DNA from: Armatimonadota bacterium
GTDB taxonomy: Bacteria > Armatimonadota > Zipacnadia > Zipacnadales > UBA11051
DNA length: 6,806 bases
Direction of reading: 5' to 3'
NCBI GenBank assembly: GCA_003542955.1
Contig: DPJP01000314.1
Location: forward strand, 42,066 to 48,871
The notes under the pieces are model-generated. The model searched no databases. It was not told the origin of the DNA and saw only the letters and a list, made by a program, of their open reading frames with translations. The translations under genes and the position numbers were made by a program. Of this stretch, positions 1 to 5,798 are shown piece by piece (position 1 is the stretch's first letter; each line of letters begins with the position of its first letter).

Positions 1-2514
1 GCGCTCGACGTTCTCCGGCCCGTGCCGGATGTCGCAGTAGGCGGCATTCTGCGCGCGCCATGTGCCCGGCAGCGACACGTAGGTATCCAGGCCGTAGCCG
101 CGCAGCATCCGCAGCCCGTGGAAGGCCATCGGCTGGGTATCCCAGGCATACCAGGCACAGAAGATGTAGTCGTCCTTCTCCGGCTTGTCGAACCAGACGC
201 GCTCCAGGTCGGTGTCGAGCACCTCGGCGCCCTCCGCCTCCGACAGCGTGGCGGCCCTGTGGATGACGAGCCGGAGGTCGGCGGCAAGCGACAGTGCGCG
301 CTGCGTATCAAGCTCGACGTCCACAGCACCGGCTGCCGCCAGTGGCGTCTCGCGGATTGTGTCCAGCCGGCGCCCGCAGGTGTCGGTCAGCACTGCCGCG
401 AGCTTCGCGCCTGCCGGCGCTCCGGCGATGGTGACGGAGAGCCGCAGCGGCTCCCCGGGGGCGACGGATGGCGATGCGAACTCGACCGCCTCGATGCGGG
501 CCGGAGCCTCCACCGTGTACGAGGCGACGGCGAGGTCGATGATCGCGTCATCGTCATCCAGCAGCCACACATCGACCGGATGCAGGCCGTTGAGCGTCTG
601 GCCGGGGGTGAAGTCGAAGGTGCCGCCTGCGGCAGGCACCTGCGCGCGCAACTCCGTCTCGTCGTCGAAGTACTCATCCCTGACGAGCACACGCAGTCGT
701 CCCGCCTGCTCGCCCGGTTCGACCCTGACGCGGACCTGCTCGGGTGTCGCCTCGACGGCCGAGATGCGCCGCGTGTCGCGCCCTGCCGCCCATGCCACCA
801 GCTTGCCCATCGCCGCGTAGGCGTACTCCGTGGCGCCGATGGCGTCATCGTCGATATCCTCGAGGCGGAAGCCCGGCACGAGCGAATGGCCGTTGCGCGT
901 GAACTCCTGCCAGTTGACCCACGCTACGCGCCCCTTGCCGTATGTGCCCAGGTGGAAGTGGGTTGCCCTTGGCCTGCGGTAGTCGGGGATCAGGTCAATT
1001 GCGAAGGGGTCCAGAATGCCCTGGTCGCCCTCGAGCGGGCTCTGGGTGAGGATGTCCCTGATGGGGTCGATCCAGGCCGGGACGGGGTTGACGCAGACCA
1101 GGCCCATCCCCTCGTTGACTCGCGCCATGATCGTCTCGATCAGGTCGGCGGGCATGGCCTCCCACCGGAAGCCCCCGACAATCATCACATCGCTGTTCGG
1201 CAGCGCCGTGCTGATCTGCTCCTGCATGAGGCTGCCGAGTGCGGTCGGCCGGTAGTAGGAGTAGTGTGAGACCGGCACGTAGTCGACATCAACCCGCTGG
1301 GCCAGCTCGACGGCCTCCCGCATGTCGCCGCTGTAGGCCATCAGGATCGCCCTGATCGGTCCGCCCGACAGTGGCGCCAGCCACTTGATGTGCGGGGTCT
1401 CGGGGAAGAAGCCGCGGGTATAGGTGTCGGGGGTGAGCTGGTACTGGGCGAACGCCATCTGCAGGCGGCTGCGCGGCTGGGAGTTGAAGACCACCTGCTG
1501 CGGGTCGTGGTCGCCCCTGTAGACCTCGACCTCATCGGCAAACACAGTCGAGCCGGCCTTGTCGAGCCGGATCATGACATATCGCCCGCGGGTGTTGAGG
1601 TCATCGGCGAGGAACTTGTGCGTGTACCAGTTCTTGCCATCCTCTTTGAGCCCACGCGGGGTGAGCGTGGCAACCTCGTGGAACACCTCGTTGTCATCGC
1701 TGACGAGGTAGGTCACCTCCGCGGGGAACTGCACCCCGGCCGCGCCGCCGCCGGGGCAGTTGATCATGATGCCATCAATCGGCTCCACCGCGCCCAGGTC
1801 GATGGTGATCTGCGGGCTGTAGAGGTACCAGCCGACGGTCGATTGTTGCGTCCAGAAGTAGCCGACCGTGTACTGGCCATCCGTCAGTTGTGTGACGTCA
1901 CCGGGGTCGGTACAGTGCTCATAGCTTGGCGGGGGAGAGAGTTCATACGGTTTGCCGAGGGCGATGTTCTCGCGGCGCTGCCCTTCGTCCGTAGCGCCCT
2001 CGAGTACCGCGAACTCTTCCGCTTTGAGCACTATCACATCATCAAACCATGCCGCGCCGGTCGAGTTGAGCAGCGACAACTCGATGCTCAGCCGCGCGAG
2101 GTTGCCGGGGTTGAACGGGACCCGCACGCGGTGCCATGCGTGCGATCCGGTAACAGGCTGCGTCTCAGCGACCAGCTGCCCGGCGGGTCCGAGGACACGG
2201 AGTCGCGCTCCACCGCCGTCGATATCGTCCGTCTTGACCCATGCCGCAGCCACATACTCGGTCTGCGCGCATGAGACCTGCTGGGTCGCGGTCGAGGCGG
2301 CCCGCTCCGGGTGGCTCATGCGCAGGCCCATGGTTCCGGCATAGAACTGGGCGTTGTCGAGGTCGGCCCGCCCCGTGAGTGTCCACTGCTCGGGCTGCCC
2401 GCCGGCGACGGTCTCAAAGCCGGGGTTGCGGACGAGGTTCTGGTGCTCCTGCGGGCTGCATACGCTGGCGAACAGCAGGCAGATCACCGTCGACACAAGT
2501 ACGCTCAGACGCAT
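1..2514 (-). CDS. Secreted multidomain protein, partial: CBM-like, discoidin-like, ThuA-like and Ig-like domains, start of a TIM barrel
   Basis: Open for 838 codons without a stop and truncated by the left edge, so the C-terminus is missing. The ATG at 2514 lies 8 nt after a perfect AAGGAGG. Residues 1-20 are a signal peptide (hydrophobic core LSVLVSTVICLLFA). Residues 23-168 look like a CBM4/9-type jelly-roll (NPGFE near the start, AAWVKTDD, AWFDDVIV at the end). Residues 182-334 form a discoidin (F5/8 type C)-like domain, ENIALGKPY to EVEVYRG. Residues 381-580 resemble a ThuA/class I glutamine-amidotransferase-like fold: strand IRAILMAYSG, then SDVMIVGG, then helix and NEGMGLVCVNP (about 467-476), then GKGRVAWVNW. 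No G-x-C-x-G nucleophile elbow is present, so this domain is probably non-catalytic. Residues 585-775 read as one or two Ig-like sandwiches. Residues 780-838 (YIFCAWYAW, helix, DTYVSLPG) look like the first beta-alpha units of a glycosidase barrel. The next gene upstream on the same strand is the GH123-like gene, 169 nt away, so co-transcription is possible. The role in glycan processing is inferred; the substrate is unknown. Confidence 0.85.
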   Translation of the reverse strand, partial: MRLSVLVSTVICLLFASVCSPQEHQNLVRNPGFETVAGGQPEQWTLTGRADLDNAQFYAGTMGLRMSHPERAASTATQQVSCAQTEYVAAAWVKTDDIDGGGARLRVLGPAGQLVAETQPVTGSHAWHRVRVPFNPGNLARLSIELSLLNSTGAAWFDDVIVLKAEEFAVLEGATDEGQRRENIALGKPYELSPPPSYEHCTDPGDVTQLTDGQYTVGYFWTQQSTVGWYLYSPQITIDLGAVEPIDGIMINCPGGGAAGVQFPAEVTYLVSDDNEVFHEVATLTPRGLKEDGKNWYTHKFLADDLNTRGRYVMIRLDKAGSTVFADEVEVYRGDHDPQQVVFNSQPRSRLQMAFAQYQLTPDTYTRGFFPETPHIKWLAPLSGGPIRAILMAYSGDMREAVELAQRVDVDYVPVSHYSYYRPTALGSLMQEQISTALPNSDVMIVGGFRWEAMPADLIETIMARVNEGMGLVCVNPVPAWIDPIRDILTQSPLEGDQGILDPFAIDLIPDYRRPRATHFHLGTYGKGRVAWVNWQEFTRNGHSLVPGFRLEDIDDDAIGATEYAYAAMGKLVAWAAGRDTRRISAVEATPEQVRVRVEPGEQAGRLRVLVRDEYFDDETELRAQVPAAGGTFDFTPGQTLNGLHPVDVWLLDDDDAIIDLAVASYTVEAPARIEAVEFASPSVAPGEPLRLSVTIAGAPAGAKLAAVLTDTCGRRLDTIRETPLAAAGAVDVELDTQRALSLAADLRLVIHRAATLSEAEGAEVLDTDLERVWFDKPEKDDYIFCAWYAWDTQPMAFHGLRMLRGYGLDTYVSLPGTWRAQNAAYCDIRHGPENVER

Positions 2515-2522
2515 TGTGGTGT

Positions 2523-2529
2523 CCTCCTT
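2523..2529 (-). promoter_or_regulatory. Ribosome binding site of the leftmost gene
   Basis: The minus strand reads AAGGAGG followed by ACACCACA and ATG, a full anti-Shine-Dalgarno match at 8 nt spacing. It fixes the start codon at 2514, which is directly followed by a signal peptide. Confidence 0.9.
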
Positions 2530-2575
2530 GGAGCGTGAGATGGCGACCTCGTGCATACGTCTGGGCCGACCTCGG

Positions 2576-2598
2576 GCGCTTCGATACAGCCGAAGCGC
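2576..2598 (-). other. Intergenic hairpin in the spacer between the two minus-strand genes
   Basis: GCGCTTCG (2576-2583) and CGAAGCGC (2591-2598) form a perfect 8-bp stem with a 7-nt loop. It lies about 60 nt upstream of the leftmost gene's start codon and about 85 nt past the stop of the GH123-like gene. No T-run follows the stem on the minus strand, so a classical intrinsic terminator is not supported. It could stabilise or process a two-gene transcript, or act in the leader of the downstream gene; nothing in the sequence decides this. Confidence 0.45.
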
Positions 2599-2683
2599 GC
2601 CTCGTGCGGCCCCTCCCCGTGCATGCAGTGGTCCTGCGGCTCGGTATCCGGCTCCTCCCCGCTCAAGCAGCGGCCCGGCCGAC

Positions 2684-5593
2684 CTACCTCGCCAGCGCCT
2701 CCAGGGCGGCGAGCACCTCGACGCGCACGTCGTCGGCGATGCTGCGGTCCCTTTCGTCATACCATCCCCACGCCGACACGTTCTCCGCCTCGAGCACGCG
2801 CTCAGGACCCTCCGTCAGCAGCGCCTTCGCGCGCCTGACGACATCCTGGTCTCCGCGCCCCGCCTGCTCGGCCGCGGCGACGGCATCGCGCAACATCCGC
2901 AGGTACTCGTAGTCGAAAACGCTCTCGCGGATCGCCTCCATGTGCTTTGAGCTGTCACAGCCGGAGTCGGAGAGGAATTGCGGGGCGTACCCGGGCCCGC
3001 TGGCCGCGAACTCGTTCCATGATGATGCGCCCGAGTTGTCGCTGAGCGCCCAGAAGAACGTCTCCTCCCCGCCGTAGCGGAAGCAGTCCCACGCCTGCAG
3101 CCGGTGATAGCTGTACGGATCGAGGGCCCGCACCGGGCCCGAGCAGCTATAGAAGGACAGCTTCTTGCCCTCGTCACGGAGCCCCAGGTAGACCTCCTCG
3201 AACGCCGGCCGGTTGGCATACCACTGCGGCCGGTTGGGGCAGAGCAATGAGACGCTCCGCAGCATCTCGGGGGTGGCCTCTCGCGGGTCGCGCCATGTCG
3301 GGTCCATCCAGAGAATCACCTCCGGCTCCGTCGCGGAGATCACATCCGCGTAGCTGATGATGAGCTGGTCGCCCTCGACCGTGTGCGGCTCATCGTAGAG
3401 CAGGAGCGCGAGTTGCGACTTCTCGAGCCCTAGCTCTTCCATGTGGGCAGCCCAGAAGGTGATCCAGTCGGCGATGCGCCTCTTCTGCGCGTCGGTCTCC
3501 ACCGGTGCGTTGAACGCCATGAACACGTAGTAGCGCTTGACCCCCTCGCCCCACAGCGCTACCCACTGGTCGAAGTTGTCAGTACTCGGGGGCTCGATCA
3601 TGGCGCCGTTGGCGTCGTGCCTGCCGAACGGCAGCACCGAGGAGGTGGCCCAGGTGCCGTTGATCTTGTAGCGCTTGAAGAACTCCACGACATAGGGTCG
3701 GTTGTCGAGGTTGATGCCTCCGTACCGTCCGTTGGTGTAGTCCCAGCCCCCGGAGATGAGTGTCATCTCATCGGGCATCCGCACCGCCGAGACGTGCAGT
3801 GTGAAGGGGACATCGCTGATCCGCTGCCCGTTGACGGTCAGGTGCAGCGTGCCGGCGTAATCGCCGGGGTCGATCCTCGAGCTGTCGACCATCACCCAGG
3901 CCTGTTGCGTGAAGCCCGGGTGCGATGTGAACGCGTAGCCCTGGGGCTCGGGTTCGGCCTCCGGCAGCGCGCAGGCGACCAGGCGGCCCATACCGGTGCC
4001 CGTCCAGGGGACTGGATGCAGGCTGAGGTACTCCGGCGTCGGCGAGCCCGGCAGGCCGCTCGTGTGTACGAAGACCTCCGCCGGCTCGTCCGCCGCGGAT
4101 GTGACATTGATCGCCTCCGAGCGCACCTCGTTGGCCATCATCGACACGTAGATTCTCGGGGAGGCGGCTTCGGTCTGGGGCAGGTCAGCGGGCTTCAGGG
4201 GGTCCCAGCGGTTGTTCTGCCAGATGCTGTAGGCGGGCATTCCCTGCGCCCGCCAGAGCTGCGCTCTCGCCGCCAGCGCCTGCTCGTGTGCGGGGCTCAG
4301 GGGAGAGATCGCCTCGAAGGACGGCGTCAGACCGCTCAATTCACGGGCTTCGCTTGCCGCCGCATCGAGCCTGTCGCTGATGTTGTCCTTGACGGCCTGG
4401 TCCACTGTCGCAGCGTCCACGGCCTCGCGTACCTGCGCGATCTCCTGCAGGGTCGTGTTGAGCACACCCGCGTCAACGACCATGCCGATAACCGCGTCCA
4501 TCGGGTTGGTTGTCGGGATACCGGGGCGCTCCTGCGCGAGCAAGGTGTCCGGGCCCTTGTAGACCTCTATCTCGTCGCAGAAGGTGTACTGGGTGCCCGG
4601 CGCGATGACAAGCTGGATGTAGCGGCCGTATGTATTGAGTTCATCGGTCCAGTACCTGTGCACACCGTAACCCTCCGCGGGCGGCAGGCCCTTGCTCGAG
4701 GCCAGCTTGGTCAACTCGCCGGCCGTCCACCACTCGCGCCCGTCGTCGGAGACGAAGACCAGAATGGCTGCCGGCCACCCGACCCCCGCGACACCCGCCG
4801 CGGTGTTGTAGCTCAACCCGAGGATCGGCTGTGTCTGCTCGAGGTCGATGCTGATCTGGACCGTGCCCCGGCTCCAGCCGACCGTCGACTTCTGCACCCA
4901 GAAGTAGCCCACGCTGTAGACGCCGTCGGTGAGCTGTGTCGCATCGCCCTCATCGCGCGAGAAGCCGTAGTTGGGCCCCGGGGACATCCTGTAGGGCCTC
5001 CCCAGCGCGATGTTCTCGCCGGGAGCGGTTCGCATCAATCCACCCGGCACGCCCAGATCCGCCGGAGCGTCGGCCGCCGCCCACACCTGCACGTCGTCGA
5101 TGCAGCATTCTCCCGCAGGCGCTTTGCCGCTCTTGAGATGCTCGAGGCCCGCCCCGATGGCGATGCGCAGCCGTGTGGACTGGCCCGAGTTGAACTTCCC
5201 GGCCACCATCGTCCACTCCGTGGAGGCGGAGCCCGCGCTCAATGAGGCCACGACGGCATTCCCGTTCTCGGGCGAGACGATCTGCAGTGCGGGCACGAGC
5301 GAACCGTCCGACTTGAACCACGCGGCGATGACATAGTCCGTGTTCGGTTGGCAGTCGAAATCACGTGCGACGGCGGCGACGTCGGCCGCCTGTGCGCCGC
5401 GGTACCGCAGGCAGGCCGCGCCGCTGTGACCGTCGTCATCGGCGATCTCCCATTGCCCCCCCGGCGGGATCGTCCACCCCTCCGCGCTGCTGAAATCGCT
5501 ATTGTCGAGCAGCCCCGGCGCCGCGGCCACGCAGGCAGCGCATGCGAAAAGCGCCAGGCCGAGTATGCAGATAGTCAACCCGTGTCGTGTCAT
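2684..5593 (-). CDS. Secreted GH123/DUF4091-like glycoside hydrolase with CBM-like and discoidin-like N-terminal domains
   Basis: Complete, 969 residues, ATG at 5593 to TAG at 2684, with GGAGG 8 nt before the start. Residues 1-25 are a signal peptide ending in an AAA motif suited to signal peptidase I. Residues 28-173 form a CBM4/9-like jelly-roll (LLDNSDFS near the start, CCIDDVQVW at the end). Residues 193-347 are a discoidin (F5/8 type C)-like domain. Residues 360-420 are a helical linker. From about 475 a beta-sandwich (YVSMMANEVRSEAINVTSAA) leads into a barrel resembling GH123/DUF4091. LLLYDEPH supplies adjacent D734 and E735; in the GH123 family an Asp-Glu pair performs substrate-assisted hydrolysis of beta-N-acetylgalactosaminides, Asp orienting the N-acetyl group and Glu acting as acid/base. 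The C-terminal ESVFDYEYLRMLRD (about 890-903) matches the family's typical FDYEYL ending. It probably acts outside the cytoplasm on an amino-sugar glycan; membership of a DUF4091 branch with another substrate is equally possible. It sits upstream of the leftmost gene and diverges from the rightmost gene, both of which share its N-terminal module. Confidence 0.85.
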   Translation of the reverse strand: MTRHGLTICILGLALFACAACVAAAPGLLDNSDFSSAEGWTIPPGGQWEIADDDGHSGAACLRYRGAQAADVAAVARDFDCQPNTDYVIAAWFKSDGSLVPALQIVSPENGNAVVASLSAGSASTEWTMVAGKFNSGQSTRLRIAIGAGLEHLKSGKAPAGECCIDDVQVWAAADAPADLGVPGGLMRTAPGENIALGRPYRMSPGPNYGFSRDEGDATQLTDGVYSVGYFWVQKSTVGWSRGTVQISIDLEQTQPILGLSYNTAAGVAGVGWPAAILVFVSDDGREWWTAGELTKLASSKGLPPAEGYGVHRYWTDELNTYGRYIQLVIAPGTQYTFCDEIEVYKGPDTLLAQERPGIPTTNPMDAVIGMVVDAGVLNTTLQEIAQVREAVDAATVDQAVKDNISDRLDAAASEARELSGLTPSFEAISPLSPAHEQALAARAQLWRAQGMPAYSIWQNNRWDPLKPADLPQTEAASPRIYVSMMANEVRSEAINVTSAADEPAEVFVHTSGLPGSPTPEYLSLHPVPWTGTGMGRLVACALPEAEPEPQGYAFTSHPGFTQQAWVMVDSSRIDPGDYAGTLHLTVNGQRISDVPFTLHVSAVRMPDEMTLISGGWDYTNGRYGGINLDNRPYVVEFFKRYKINGTWATSSVLPFGRHDANGAMIEPPSTDNFDQWVALWGEGVKRYYVFMAFNAPVETDAQKRRIADWITFWAAHMEELGLEKSQLALLLYDEPHTVEGDQLIISYADVISATEPEVILWMDPTWRDPREATPEMLRSVSLLCPNRPQWYANRPAFEEVYLGLRDEGKKLSFYSCSGPVRALDPYSYHRLQAWDCFRYGGEETFFWALSDNSGASSWNEFAASGPGYAPQFLSDSGCDSSKHMEAIRESVFDYEYLRMLRDAVAAAEQAGRGDQDVVRRAKALLTEGPERVLEAENVSAWGWYDERDRSIADDVRVEVLAALEALAR

Positions 5594-5601
5594 GCCATCA
5601 C

Positions 5602-5606
5602 CCTCC
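5602..5606 (-). promoter_or_regulatory. Ribosome binding site of the GH123-like gene
   Basis: The minus strand reads GGAGG then GTGATGGC then ATG, an 8-nt spacing that supports the start at 5593 with its signal peptide. Confidence 0.85.
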
Positions 5607-5656
5607 GCGCAATAGATCGTTGCTCCCCATCTGCCACACCAGCATCAGTGCACACA

Positions 5657-5685
5657 TTCACAGTTCGCCCGATGGCGCCGATATC
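5657..5685 (+). promoter_or_regulatory. Candidate sigma70-type promoter for the rightmost gene
   Basis: TTCACA (5657-5662) matches TTGACA at 5 of 6 bases and is followed after 17 bases by GATATC (5680-5685), a weak -10 matching TATAAT at 3 of 6. The proposed -10 lies inside the left arm of the inverted repeat, which would suit control by a repressor. This is a guess from consensus matching, and the organism's promoter consensus is unknown. Confidence 0.25.
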
Positions 5686-5719
5686 CTGCGGGCAGCGTTC
5701 CGTCGCGGCAAGGATATCG
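5679..5719. repeat. Inverted repeat with GATATC cores, candidate operator
   Basis: CGATATCCT (5679-5687) is the exact reverse complement of AGGATATCG (5711-5719), with 23 bases between the arms and a centre at 5699. Each arm contains the self-complementary GATATC; the two cores are 33 bp apart, close to three helical turns. Both arms are non-coding and lie between divergent genes, a common place for a dimeric or looping regulator. A transcript hairpin with a large loop is the alternative. Confidence 0.45.
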
Positions 5720-5785
5720 TGCCTCCGAGCGCGAACCTCTCCGCATTGGAGCGAGAGCGTCGCCGGGTGTCGTCAGCGACCGGCG

Positions 5786-5792
5786 GGAGGAG
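5786..5792 (+). promoter_or_regulatory. Ribosome binding site of the rightmost gene
   Basis: GGAGGAG is followed by ACTCGG and ATG, giving 6 nt from the motif end (8 nt from GGAGG). It selects the ATG at 5799, which opens directly into a signal peptide. Confidence 0.88.
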
Positions 5793-5798
5793 ACTCGG

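Larger units (their letters stand above)
5594..5798. promoter_or_regulatory. Divergent intergenic region with presumed promoters for both flanking genes
   Basis: These 205 bases separate two divergent start codons, so promoters for both directions should lie here unless transcription enters from elsewhere. The region is less GC-rich than the flanking genes in places (AATAGATC, CACACATTCACAG). The clearest structure is the inverted repeat at 5679-5719. No RNA gene and no convincing additional ORF is visible. Exact promoter positions cannot be settled by eye. Confidence 0.6.

Noticed and set aside
1081..1200. Active glutamine amidotransferase or peptidase in the leftmost protein
   Set aside because: A cysteine occurs at residue 474 (GLVCVNP), but it is not in a G-x-C-x-G elbow, and no convincing His-Glu partner motif follows.
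22..1269. A 415-codon open frame on the plus strand
   Set aside because: It is the codon-aligned complement of the leftmost minus-strand gene, whose frame is continuous and gives a coherent multidomain protein.
1390..2274. A 294-codon open frame on the plus strand
   Set aside because: It lies opposite the discoidin-like and jelly-roll coding region of the leftmost gene, with no ribosome binding site of note and no recognisable domain.
2455..2514. Lipoprotein signal in the leftmost protein (Cys19)
   Set aside because: The residues before Cys19 are A-S-V, which do not fit the L-[AS]-[GA]-C lipobox; signal peptidase I cleavage is more likely. The same holds for Cys18 and Cys21 in the GH123-like protein.
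3443..5245. A 600-codon open frame on the plus strand opposite the GH123-like gene
   Set aside because: It is antisense to a complete gene with signal peptide, ribosome binding site and recognisable domains. Its translation shows no domain logic and is rich in Arg, Val and His, as expected from the complement of GC-biased codons.
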